Assembly (NCBI GenBank): GCA_027924645.1
Contig: BSBN01001752.1
Coordinates: 13,286,001 to 13,350,000 of the forward strand
Source of the DNA: Cunninghamia lanceolata
Lineage: Eukaryota; Streptophyta; Pinopsida; Cupressales; Cupressaceae
Direction of reading: 5' to 3'
Length of the DNA: 64,000 nt
Part shown: positions 10,719-21,977 of the stretch, piece by piece
Position numbering within the stretch: the first letter of the stretch is position 1
Layout of the letters: each line of letters starts with the position of its first letter
Program-made: the position numbers and the translations under genes
Notes under the pieces: model-generated
Told to the model about the DNA's origin: nothing
Database searches by the model: none
Seen by the model: the letters and a program-made list of their open reading frames with translations, nothing else

Positions 10719-10926
10719 TGACAACACTGAGAGGGGGGGTGAATCAGTGTTGTCTAAATTTTCAAATCTTTTTAAAAACTTTAACTAGCAGAGCACAAGG
10801 AGAGAAAGCTATCATTGATTTGTCAAACACATATGCACATAACTGAGAATGAAAAACAAAGCTCATGAGTAAAAACACACAACCACAGAGAGAAGATCAA
10901 TATGAATCAAGACACAAGAATTGCAC

Positions 10927-10961
10927 GAGTGGAAAACCCTCCAGGGGTAGAAAAACCACTC
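10927..10961 (-). promoter_or_regulatory. ENE-like hairpin in SIRE-like LTR
   Basis: Sense (minus) strand: six-pair outer stem GAGTGG/CCACTC, U-rich loop, inner stem with CCCT/AGGG. The outer stem differs from the other copies on both sides and still pairs. Confidence 0.5.
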
Positions 10962-10969
10962 CAGAACTG

Positions 10970-11160
10970 CCTCACTGGCTTAACTGATAAAACATGCCTC
11001 ACTGGCTACAATATGTATCTAGGAGCACCAACTCCTTATGGAGCACCAACTCCAATACCAAACAGAAGCACCCACTTCCAACAATGATATACCTCACTGG
11101 TAAACAAATAGGTCTCACTGACCAACAAGCCTCACTGGCTAATACAAGGCCTCACTGGCA
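10970..11160 (+). repeat. Dispersed 10-mer reiteration (cctcactggc)
   Basis: The word cctcactggc or a one-base variant occurs about seven times, with a paired aactccttatggagcacc / aactccaatacc repeat between. Related ctcactgcc words recur at 13520-13605 and 15485-15545, so the reiteration seems a property of this LTR family. Confidence 0.6.
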
Positions 11161-14100
11161 AACCAAATCTTCACTTGAAGTAATAAACAAGATCAGAGGG
11201 ACAATCTGTTTCCATTCAATTCAATATTTCATCTCTGCATAATACAAACTCCATTTGTGATTTCTCCATGTGTATGTCTCCAATCCTGCATCTGATGCTC
11301 AAACAATTCATTCCTGCATGTTCAATTTCATATTATCTTCTTGCTTGATTCAAACCAATCTATATTATTCAAGAGGATGTCATAGAAAATGTCTTCATTT
11401 CTGTATACAGTTCCACACACACACATTGTCAATGTACTTGTTAAAACCATTATATACAATTTTTGAATATCTTTTCATATTCCTTTCCTCTGCAAAAATT
11501 CATTGACCTTTCATATTCATTTCAATCTGAACAGTTTGTCTTCAATAAAAAAATCAATGCCCTGTAAGAGAAAATAAAATCTCTTTTACTTGAATCCTTT
11601 CATATTTTCTTCAATGTCTTCAAATGAATCTTTTCATATTCTCTTCTCTGTAAATATTATCTTCAAAACTAAAAACTTCATCCAATGCCCTGCTCACAAA
11701 ATAATTAATAAAAACATTTTGTTCCTTCAAAAAATTCATCTCTTGATATTCCTGTAAGAAAAAAATGTCTTCAAAAACTCCTCAAATTCTACAATAAAAA
11801 AGTCTTCAAAAAATCATTTTGCTCCTGCATAAAATTTCTTTATCTTCTCAAGAAAATCAATCTTCAAACACCAATCCATCTGTATTAATAAAATTTGCCC
11901 TCCTTGTCTTCTCTTACCTTGATGGAAAAATAGAATAAATCTTTTAATTAACTGCCCCAAAAAAAATCAAAAGGCTTCTTGCAAAAATGGCATATAATCT
12001 TCATTCTATTCTAAATCATATGAAAGACATTAAGAGCTCCCAATAAAATAGGATTAAAAAAATAAAGTTTCTAAAATAAACAAAGCCATAAGTGGCTTAA
12101 ATCTCGGGCTCTAAGCATATTCTTGCTTTTCTAAAAACCATATCTTCATATTGTATTTTGATGCCTTAGAAAATCAAGCTCCCATAAATCATGGACTCCT
12201 CTTTAAAACAAAGTCTTTTTAATCTTCATAGTAATCGGGATCTAATATAAACAATGCTCCTCTTAAAATGTTTGAAGGTTTTTCATAAAGCATTCGAACA
12301 CCTTTTGGGATGTTTTAAACACTTCATAGAATCAAATCCCTTTCTTCAAAAACTCCTTAACCTATGAAGTCCAAACCTTTTGACAGTCCCGAGCACTTCA
12401 AAGTGCATTCCCGTGAAAGGAGGTTGCATTTTAAAATATAGTCATTGATCAATGTTTTGCCGCCCACCGATCTTTCAAATAGACCTATTGATTTTAAAAG
12501 GGCACCCACCTCACATAAAGAAGCAACCGGTGTAACAGGTAATAAATTTAATGGGGCCGGTTGTCATATGATGCCAATACCCATAAGTGATGACTTAAGT
12601 CATTCTTAACCTGCACAACCCGGTCACCGAACAAACATAACATAAAGTGCATGACATGTCAACGTCTTAAACAGATGCTTTGAAATATGTTTCAAGAGAA
12701 TTTAGATCATACAAAAATTTAATATCCTTTGAATTTGTCTTGATCTGCACTAAACCTCTGTCACAGAATATATCTGATAATGGAGATCTTTTTTGACTAT
12801 TGAACACTTCTGTCCAACCAAACACATGACTATGCAGATTAACAACATAAAAAATAACATTCAACTCCTTAATACAATGCATAAACTTTGAACCTTGTGA
12901 AAACTTCGAGAGGTTTAGATTATTGTTTTGAACTTTTTATCAATCAAAATCGAACACAGTCATATGATGTGCTCTGCCATCTTCCATCTGTAATACAAAC
13001 CTTAACTATGCCATCTACCATGATCAAACCTTAATACCATTGACATATGCAATGCACAACATCTATCCTCTGATGAAGATCCTTGATGATGATGATGATT
13101 CGTATACATTATAATATGAAATAGAAAACATGTAAATACTAAAACATGATTCCTCACAATGATCAACATTTGAAGCACAAGTATAATAAATTGTTCAACT
13201 GAGATCCTCTCAACCTTTGATATCACCTGTCCATAATATGTGAGCATAAACAAATGATGTAAACAAGCAGATCAAACGAGACAATCATAACCATGAGTCT
13301 TGTAACTGATAGAACTGCATTATCATCAACTCAATCTGAATGACACAACACTTTACCATACTGAACAAGCTGTGATATGACAATGTAAAGAACACACAAG
13401 ATGATGTCTCCTGCTCCTGTCAACAACAATGGCAACTGAACATACTTTTGACATCAATGACAACTTGTCACCATCAAGCTCACAATATAATGTAGTAACA
13501 ATATCGAATAACAAAAGAGGCTCATTGCCAAAGGGCTCACCGCACAAATGAATGCTCATTGCAATAGGCTCACTGCCAAGAGGGGTGGCTCACTGCCATG
13601 AACTGATGTGATAGAATCTACAACATTCCTGAATGCAATTCCATTAAATCACAATACATATTACCTTCAATGCCTTACACCACAAACACTTTCATCTTCA
13701 CACACCCTCACACCCAACACATAGATTCATTACATTTATTTATACCAATCATCAACCTTGGAACATACATCAATGTCGAAAATACAATCTACAACCTTTG
13801 GAACAATCTCCAAGGTCGGCAAACATACACAATTCAAATTAGGTCTAGACCTAAACAAACTTGGAGAGCAATGAATGAAGGAATAACACTTCATGGATTA
13901 GCTTGGACCCAAATACATCATCACATGCTTCAACATGCCTCTACAATCCACAAAACACATCCGTAAAGAGTGTTAGCACCCAAGTCAGCCAAACTTATGC
14001 AAACACCAAGAATATTTAGACACATGCTTCCAAGAACTCAATCATAGTTTGTAGATCAAGATCAATCCTTTAACACAATCTAGAGACATCCATGAACAAC

Positions 14101-14784
14101 ATAAAATCACCTGGGAGCCAACAAATTCAGCTACAACAAGTTTCACTTGAAGACAACAAATCTCACTTGAAGACAACTTACAAACAACATTGCTTAGTTA
14201 TGTTATTCAATAACTTTCTTTCTGTAGCACCAAATCACAAATCCTTTGGAATGAAGATAGATAAGAACATTATGAACATATGTCTACAACCACATCACTT
14301 GAAGCCATTTTGTGGAGAAATGCGGAGCAAAATACTTTCTCCCAGACACCTCTGCACAACTCAAAAACTCTGTCAAATGTAATCTTCAAACTTGTGAACA
14401 TAACTTATATTGCATAGTAACCTGGACCACCAAATTCTAGATTTAGCATCTTCAAACACTTCTCTAAAACATATCAAGATCTCATACTCTGATCTTAAAC
14501 ATAGAAGAAATATGAAGAAAAAACTCAAACAGTATCCTGCAAGCTAGAATACTCTACAACACACTGTTTCCACTTGGAGAGAAAATTTTCTCAAAAGCAC
14601 CTGGAAACTTAGCAACATGAACAATATGCTAGCATCATCAGCACTTCTTCAAGTCATTCAAATCACTTCAACATGACAACTCAACCAAGCAACAATCAGC
14701 AATATCAGAAGACACGGTTGACACCAATGACAACACAATCATGTTGACATCAATGACAACACTGGTTAGCACATACTTGCAACA

Positions 14785-14798
14785 ATCTCCCCCTTTGT
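14785..14798 (-). other. Polypurine tract of SIRE-like element
   Basis: The minus strand reads ACAAAGGGGGAGAT directly before the TGTTGCAAG LTR start. The same junction occurs on the plus strand at 23952-23966. Confidence 0.7.
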
Positions 14799-15063
14799 AA
14801 GACTTTGGTTAGAGAAACTATTTAAGGAAATACCCTCTACATGGTATATCAATGTTTAATATATGTACATGGAGATACAATTGTGAAAGTGAAGAAGATG
14901 CATATGTATCTTGTTGGGAATTAAGGTGTCTCAACCTTTGCAAATTCCTAATGTTGTATTTATTTATCCCATGTTGAGTTGGCATAGTTAGCACCTTGTG
15001 TATATGCAAGAGGATAAATTTTGGTGACTTTGGTAGTCGCGGTTTCCCCCTTGAATAATTAAC

Positions 15064-15213
15064 GGGGGTTTGGGGGCAGCGCCCCCAAGACGTGGTCAAG
15101 GGACATAGCCCCTTGCGGGGTCCAGGGGCAGTGCCCCTGGTGTGCTCCCTGTCGCGATACAGGGCAGGGTCGAGGGGCAACGCCCTAGTGGGGGCTTGGG
15201 GGCAACGCCCCCA
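15064..15213 (+). repeat. GC-rich hairpin cluster inside solo LTR
   Basis: Within AT-rich surroundings, 150 bp hold at least five short perfect or near-perfect palindromic hairpins: gggggcagcgccccc, ggggcagtgcccc, ccctgtcgcgatacaggg, aggggcaacgcccta and gggggcaacgccccc. The Copia-1 LTR of the same family lacks this block. Confidence 0.8.
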
Positions 15214-15244
15214 AAACCTCAAACAACTTTTAATTAATGACAAG

Positions 15245-16305
15245 TGTGTTGATAACTGAGAGGGGGGGTGAATCAGTTATCCTAATTATTTCTTCTTTCT
15301 AAACTTTCTTATTAATCAATGCAGCATTAATTCAAACAAGCAAACATTACCATGAAATGGAAAAACACATGACACCGTATTTTTGACGTGGAAACCCTAT
15401 TAAGGGAGAAAACCACAGGGTGATTAACCCAAAGATTATTCTCTATTAGAAGAATAAGGAATTACAAAATGGCACTTGCCAATTAGGGCTCACTGCCCGA
15501 GCACACTGCTCACAAAGGAGACACACTACCTACAAGGAGACACACTGTCTACAAAAGAATGTTATACAATACTTGAACTGATTGGAAGCATCCACATATG
15601 CTGGAGTTCAGTTCCGATTAGGCTCAGTACACTGATCTGCTGCACTTCATCTTTCCTCTTCTCTTATGCTGCTTTCCTTTCACATACCAGATCTTTCTTA
15701 CTGCTTCTACTCTGCTCTGCTCTTATTCGCATATCACATATCACCACAACAATACTTCTCACAACTAAATCCATCCTATATATATATCCGCACAAGTGAT
15801 TTCATTATCTTTCTAGTCGGCACCCGGAACAGTCAATCTTCTCACAAACTCTGTTCTGTCGGCTGAATCCTTACACATCAAGTAATGCGGATCAAGCATA
15901 TACTTATATAAATCATTAATCATGTCAGCCAAGCATGATTCATGCCTTCATAACCTTTAACACCATCAGTAACACATCTGGAAAGTAGTCTGATGTTTTG
16001 TCAGTCAGTTCTTCCTCTGTTCACACTGTCACTCAAGAATCCAGTACTCAACTATTCATATCTTTTTCCTCATCTATCACCGGAGGCTAAATCCTTGGAA
16101 TATACCACTCAAGGTAGTCCTCTTGACTTCTCCAAATCTGCACTACACCAAGATACTTCCTCTGAGAGATCCAGACCTGTCTGTCGGACCTTGCCACATG
16201 CTCTGTTCTTGTTTACCGGACCACAACATTCTTCACTCTGACTTCCGGTAGAGACACACCATGTCCTGCGGATGTGTGGGATGAACTTTGTTGCCATCAA
16301 TGACA
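15245..16305 (-). repeat. SIRE-like LTR nested in solo Copia LTR
   Basis: On the plus strand it starts TGTGTTGATAACTGAGAG with a G7 tract and ends ATCAATGACA. It resembles the LTR at 10719 in its G-tract hairpin and its ctcactgcc repeats, with a U-rich-loop hairpin at 15388-15416. Flanks acaag (15240-15244) and acaat (16306-16310) are a possible target duplication with one mismatch. No coding content. Boundaries may be off by a few bases. Confidence 0.6.
15388..15416 (-). promoter_or_regulatory. ENE-like hairpin in nested SIRE-like LTR
   Basis: Sense (minus) strand: outer stem GTGG/CCAC, loop TTTTCT opposite TTT, inner stem CCCT/AGGG. Same architecture as at 10664. Confidence 0.5.
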
Positions 16306-16614
16306 ACAATCATGAATCCATATAGTGTCTCTTGCCAACAAAGTGTCAGTGAGTATCTTTGCACAAGAGAAAGGCATCTTTGGGCGGTCAAGGGAGGTTA
16401 TGACATGTAAGAGGAATATGATATTTTTAGTCAGTATATGACAGATTCTCTTACAACTGTAAGGTGCATAAGAGCATCTATCGTAACCTATCTTGGGACC
16501 AGACGCCCACTTTGGGATGGGATGTTGGACAAGTGTCCTTAGGCATGGGTTTTGGGGCATGAGTCCAAGATGGACGCCCATCTCTAGAAGGTTCCATATT
16601 TGCTTTGTAAACTC

Positions 16615-16622
16615 TATATAAA
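16615..16622 (+). promoter_or_regulatory. TATA box of the solo Copia LTR
   Basis: TATATAAA, about 170 nt upstream of the U-rich-loop hairpin and 370 nt from the LTR end, the same spacing as in Copia-1. Confidence 0.6.
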
Positions 16623-16785
16623 CAAGTGCTTGGATGGGAGATAAATAACTTTGGTACAATTACTGTTATGCTGCCAGAATATCTCCAGATTCGATATTCA
16701 AAGACTCTTGAAAGAGCATTGCCTCTGAAACTGTATTGTAATCTGTTATTATTTACTGTAATACATTTGAGCTGTATTTTGGAGT

Positions 16786-16818
16786 GTGGGGTTTTTCACC
16801 CGTAAGGGTTTTCCCCAT
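16786..16818 (+). promoter_or_regulatory. ENE-like hairpin in the solo Copia LTR
   Basis: Outer stem GTGGGG paired to CCCCAT (one G-U), loop TTTTTCA opposite TTTT, inner stem CCC-GTAA-GGG. The tetraloop differs from the GAAA of Copia-1, and both stems are intact. Confidence 0.55.
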
Positions 16819-18886
16819 GTATATCTTGTCTCTCTTCTTATGTATTCTTTCTGGTTCTTGTGTTTTGCTACAATATCTCATGTTAATGGTTTAACATTGT
16901 TGTAATAGTTAGGATAAAGTTGAATTTGCATAGCCCTCTCCTCAATCGATTAGTGTAGGAAGCATTTCCACACACCTAGCTTCCTTTCATATCTATTTTT
17001 GAGTCAAGTCTTTTTACACTTGTCAATCATGTTGAAACTCTCCAAGACATTTACTATGAATGCAATGGTAAGTAGCATAACATAAAGATCCCTACAAATG
17101 CAAAAATTGGTTCACAAATTATATCAAGTGCATCTAAAATGAAAGAACCAAGATAAAGTTCAAAGGAAAAATAAGGAGCAAATGAATCCCTCTTTATTTC
17201 CACCTAAGGTTCTTTAGGAAAAAGGGCAACTTACAATTATTTTCCTCCACTACAACTAAATCAAGGGAAAGATGTCTCTCATCCTCTAAATATACCAAAG
17301 CTAGGATGGTTCCATCCCTATCCTAAGAGTCCAAAGAAGGTTCAATTTGATGATAATATTACTACATTTTCGAGCTAAATGACCTTCAAATGGGTTCAAA
17401 AGAACAATCAAAATATTCTAAAAGAAAAAGTGGAGCCCACTCCAAAGGTACAACAACATTTAATTACAACAAGCCCATCTCCTATTCCACATATTTCAAG
17501 CACTTTTACTAAAAGAATGCTACAATCATACCATGATGAGATACAACTACTTGATTCAATTAATTCTAATTCTCATAATTGGGACAATGATGATCTCCTT
17601 AGTGACAAAAATGTGATTGGTTGAAGTTTTTTCTCTACATATTTCTATGAGACATATAAATATACTTCATTTAATGGTGTCTCCCACTTGAGGGAATATT
17701 TTTATAGAATAGGCTACATTTATATTCTTATGTTGATACATTTACATGATCCTTCATATGATTCACATGATTATCTTTTTCATTTTGATCACATGTTTTA
17801 CTAGTTCCTATCTTTATTTTTCATGGTTACAAGATCACCCATGCATATTATGTGTATCTTGTACAAGTTTACACTAATCCAATTTCTTCAAGTTATGCGT
17901 ACCATGCTTATATCTTACACTCACACGATTATGATGTTTATGATGATATCTCACATTTTATTGATCTTATAGGATACCCTTGTCTAGCATTTCATGGATA
18001 TATTTATTGCCCTACTAGGGCCATCATTGGGGGAAAAATTGTTGCCTATAATTTATGAGGTTTTATGATCATATATTTCTACCTTTTAGTGTCATATGAC
18101 ACCATATTTTCCATAATCACTAACCTTTATTAGGTTTATCTTGTTTTATATATTATCTACTCTCCTCCAATCTATTTGCATCCTTGTATGCAACTAAATA
18201 GAGGGGGTCATGTAAGATCACTAACATTCCTCTTATCTAAAAATGGTCATAGGACTACTACATGATTCAAATATATTTTCAGGTAGTATCACACCACTTT
18301 AGGTGCCCCAAGGTGTTACTTATCCACCATGTTTCTTCAAGGGTGGTATCTCTATCCCTACCTCTCTTTTCTTTTCTTTTTGATTATGAATAATACATTA
18401 TTGTTTTAAATTTCTACATGATACTACTCATTTCTTTCATTTTTTATTTTTAAAACCTTTCCAAGATGGAGCACTCACTTCAAGAGAATAATTACCAAGG
18501 CAAAATCTTCATCCATATTAGTATCCTTTCATTAACTTGTTTGTGCATGTACTTTCCTACTGACTACTTGTATTTACTTTAAAATGGATTCTCATGATAG
18601 TTCGCATGTAAGTCAAAGTGGAGGCAAATGTAATGGTGAAAAATGCATACCTTGCACTTTTCACATTCATTTTAGAATCACTTTAGCTTGATTACCCATT
18701 TATGCAATAACAAGTGTACAAATGGTATGTTTTTAGCTAAGATTGGGCACACAACCTAAGTCTTATCTATTCCTATCTACACTTAGTCCCAAGGACCATT
18801 CTTAACCTTCAATATACCCATATACTACCCCAAGCAAGATCTAAACTTGTGAAAATGACCTCTAAACCTTTAAAATTCAAATTCAA

Positions 18887-19921
18887 ATCCGGGGACAACT
18901 TTACCTCACTTCATGATTATTATGTGTCAACCCAAGGGGCAAAAGCATTTTGTTTGACCCTTGGTGTTGTATTTAAAGGGATAACCCTAGATCATTTTAC
19001 AACATCTAATTATCATCACCTATATCCAATCATTACATGCTAGACCTCATTCTAGAGCTATAAATTGTTAGTTGCATGCATTATCAAAGAATATACATTG
19101 CACAAGCATGTAGTGCATCTTGCACATCCAAGAGTGTTGTCCTTGATCTTTTATCTAGTTGTTAAATTAGTATCCTTACATAGTTTTACATAATAGAATC
19201 AATTATTCTTGCAAAGTACAAACCAAAAAATACCAAATGCTAATTTTTATGTGAGGGTAGACTAAGAACATCAAGATGAGTTAAAAGTGGCATTATGAAA
19301 GTTTGTAGAGATCATATTTGTTGTTCCAAATCAAATATGTAAGATAGAGGTTAGGTATACACTTATGGAATCAAATTCATAGTCACAAAAGTGACCTAGA
19401 TCAATAGATAAAGCATTCACTAATTTTGAGGCATTTATCTCATCTTCACTTACATTTATGCACTATTGGGGAATCACTTTCTATCATCTATCACAACATT
19501 TCTAACTAAGTACCATTATTTTATTATTTTCTAAATATTTGTGTTATTTAAATTTACCCTAGATTTTTTATAAAAGAGATTTATTTTTTCTTTCAAATGG
19601 AAAGAAAGGTGCCTGCTAATGTTGCCCCCAATGAAATAAAATAACAAGATAAGAATAGCCATAATTTCTAGATAAGGAACACGCAAGCACAAATAAGATG
19701 TAAGATGTAAGCATGATAAGGATCATAACATGTAAGGCATGTGACTATAAGATAAACATGTAAGCACAAACATCGAGTATGAAATTCAAATAAATTAAAT
19801 GTGACACTTAACTCAAATCCAAATGGAGAATTATACTATTGGAGATGCTAGGAACTTATTCTTTTTAATATGAAAAAAAATAGGGCCTTGTCTAGATGAA
19901 CGCCTCAAATTTTGTAGATTG
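18887..19921 (+). other. Unassigned DNA between inverted-repeat arm and LTR element
   Basis: Starts inside a short open stretch (18849-19043, with KSGDNFTSLHDYYVSTQG) that continues past the inverted-repeat homology. I do not recognise it; it may be more of the same SIRE-like body. The remainder is AT-rich without motifs. Confidence 0.3.
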
Positions 19922-19926
19922 AATGT

Positions 19927-21141
19927 TGATGCAAGAGGTACTCCCTCTTGCTGTTGCAAATGAATTCTACAAAACAATACACAAATTGCAAACACAAATT
20001 TCTATATTTTATTCAACTCAATAACTCATTACATTACACTTTCAACAAATATACAAATTTGCAACAAAAATATTTTTTACATCCACATTCTGGCCTCTCA
20101 TGGCCCCTCAACTTCTACAGAAAACTCCTTTCTTTCCCTCACTCTCATAGCATTCTTCTCTGCTTCATAAGCCCTCTCATGGGCTGAGATCTCCCAATCT
20201 CCCTCTAAGAAATTTGTTTCAAAACAGCAATCAAATTCTCTTTTAAACACTTCCGCAATCAGCTATGATTGGCTTTCCATCTTCTCCAACTTTTATTCAC
20301 ACAAAGACTAGCCAAATAGAAATGGCTTTCCATCTTTACCAAGGTTTAAACTCCCTCCATTTCCAATACCCTTTCAACTCCTATTATACGTCTCTTTTCA
20401 CTCATATTCCCTTTTAAAAGAGACTTAGGCACCTTCTTGTTATTTTTTTTTTGTCTAAATCCTCTTATTTTGGATGCTCAAACAAGAAAATCTGCCCCTA
20501 AATTAATTTCAAAGGCCTTCTTTGGCTTCCAAAGGAAAACATAATTAAAAAGAATGAATTAAAATCTAAAGATTAGTTGTTAAATTTCCCTTAATGCCCA
20601 GCCAAATCAAATAACCAAAATGATGCTCTAAATGTGCGGAATCAGGTGTCGACAGGCGAAAAAAATGAAAGTTCTTTGTTTTGCCTAAAAATTTGCCCAA
20701 AGGTGTGTTATTACCCCCTCAGGTCCTTCGCAGAAGGATTTCGCTCCATCCTTCCGGAATTATGAAATTTTAAAATTTCTGTAAACCAGCGACACACTTT
20801 TAGCCTTAAAGACACAAATTTTTGGCATTAATTTCTGCCAAATGGTGGAAGATATAACTTCGATTCTTTTTGTACATTTGAAATGTTACCTGCAAGAATG
20901 CCCCTGCAAAAGGATTTTACTCTAGCATTTCCATAATTTTGGGAATAAATTTTACAAAACTGTCTGCAGAGTGTTGAAACTGTGAACTGGCAAAAATTTG
21001 ATTCTTGCAATTTTGTGCCAAAGTTGAAGTTCTATGATGCCAAGAGATGCCAATGACACCAAACCAAATCAAAACTAAAACCAAACCTAAAAATATTTTT
21101 GGGTGATGTTATTGCTAGTTCGCTCGGATGCTCCTGCATCA
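19927..21141 (-). repeat. 3' LTR of the non-autonomous element (1,215 bp)
   Basis: Begins tgatgcaagaggtactccct and ends ctcctgcatca in plus orientation. Closely matches 24664-25883 throughout, with small indels and scattered substitutions, mostly transitions. Confidence 0.92.
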
Positions 21142-21548
21142 GACACATTCGGTAGGAAAATTTTGTGAATACGACTCACAAAATGGAGTTGAGTAGTGGG
21201 ACTACTCTTTTAGGCTGAATGCAACCTACAGCAAACTCCATCACTGAATTAGATAGAAAAAAATTCTTCCTCCATCTCTTCCAGCACTTAGTTGGGACAC
21301 TTGTCGTCCTCCACCAAGTGTGCATCTTCTTCCTCCTTTCTCTCATGGTCTCATGTCCACCACATCCCGACCTCCTCCAAATACTCTCTCCACTCCTTGT
21401 CTCCTTCATGGGATCCAACCCACCATCATCCGGCCTCCTCCACCAAAATCCCTCATCCATAGCCTATAGCATCTGCATACAAATATGCACCTACAACTTC
21501 ACCATTCTGCATAACAACTGCATATAACCTTGTACTAATAATATTCAT

Positions 21549-21977
21549 CTATACCATTTCTACATTCACTTCTTCTTTCATATTCATCATCTCATTTGAA
21601 TCTACAATACAAGATTCAAGAAAACTAATTTTTACCTCTTCCTCCTTTGCTAATGCGACAACATCTTGCTCATCCTCTATTGCAACTTTTTCATATTCAC
21701 CAGCCACTGCTACCATGATCATTGTGTCCTCCAAAGGACTCGCAACTGTTGTAACATTATCCTCTTCAACTATTGCAACATTACATTGCTCATCAATATC
21801 TGTTGCGATCTCACCATCTTCCTCTACAACTATATCATTTTTCTTTTCATCCTCAGAAACCTCTACCATAGCCTTTTCTCTTTCTTCTTTATCCTCAACC
21901 ACTGTTGCACTTTCCTTTTCTTTTTCAACCTCTTTCTCTATGCCTCCATTAGGGCATACTGTTGCAACTTCTTTCAT
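21549..21977 (-). CDS. Acidic 142-residue ORF of the non-autonomous LTR element, function unknown
   Basis: Starts MKEVATVCPNGGIEKEVEKE at 21977 and ends with a TAA at 21549. It is rich in Glu, Asp, Val, Ala and Thr, with repeated VVEED-, AIVEED- and AVAGEYEK-like blocks, and has no zinc knuckle, membrane segment or known catalytic motif. It begins within a few bases of the inner edge of the captured segment, so its upstream region derives from that segment. A divergent gag-like or captured acidic region is possible; expression is unproven. Confidence 0.35.
   Translation of the reverse strand: MKEVATVCPNGGIEKEVEKEKESATVVEDKEEREKAMVEVSEDEKKNDIVVEEDGEIATDIDEQCNVAIVEEDNVTTVASPLEDTMIMVAVAGEYEKVAIEDEQDVVALAKEEEVKISFLESCIVDSNEMMNMKEEVNVEMV

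Larger units (their letters stand above)
10719..14784 (-). repeat. SIRE-like Copia 3' LTR (candidate, about 4.1 kb)
   Basis: On the minus strand a polypurine tract (plus 14785-14798) is followed by TGTTGCAAGTATGTGC at 14784. At the far end the sequence finishes with the C-tract signature and CAGTGTTGTCA at 10719. The span is long for an LTR and may hold further insertions. It includes the cctcactggc mini-repeats and a U-rich-loop hairpin (10927-10961). No coding region is convincing; the open stretches here are AT/Phe/Ser-rich noise. No target duplication could be fixed. Confidence 0.45.
14912..16989 (+). repeat. Solo Copia LTR with TSD tatct (carries a nested LTR)
   Basis: Begins TGTTGGGAATTAAGG and ends CACCTAGCTTCCTTTCA, the same ends as the Copia-1 LTR, flanked by tatct at 14907-14911 and 16990-16994. 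No internal region remains, so it is a solo LTR. About 1,015 bp are LTR proper; 15245-16305 is an inserted SIRE-like LTR. The right arm of the inverted repeat preserves the empty site (23840-23844). TATATAAA is at 16615-16622. Confidence 0.92.
14700..18886 (+). repeat. Left arm of large interrupted inverted repeat
   Basis: Bases 14700-14911 plus 16995-18886 match the reverse complement of 21973-24046 closely, including a 68-codon stretch (17852-18058 against 22776-22982) differing at only five or so residues. The arm holds the polypurine tract and LTR start of the SIRE-like element plus about 1.9 kb of its 3' internal body. Some fragments (FPPLQLNQGKDVSHP, PKKVQFDD near 17240-17350) look like degraded retroelement protein. 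It is interrupted by the solo LTR 14912-16989. Confidence 0.85.

Noticed and set aside
10970..11160. CRISPR-like repeat pattern
   Set aside because: The repeated word is 10 bp with irregular spacing in a plant LTR; no array geometry.
16109..16659. Open frames inside the nested and solo LTRs
   Set aside because: They cross LTR boundaries and have no domain; chance frames.
21219..21530. Overlapping frames on both strands near the non-autonomous element's left LTR
   Set aside because: Composition-driven; neither matches a retroelement domain.
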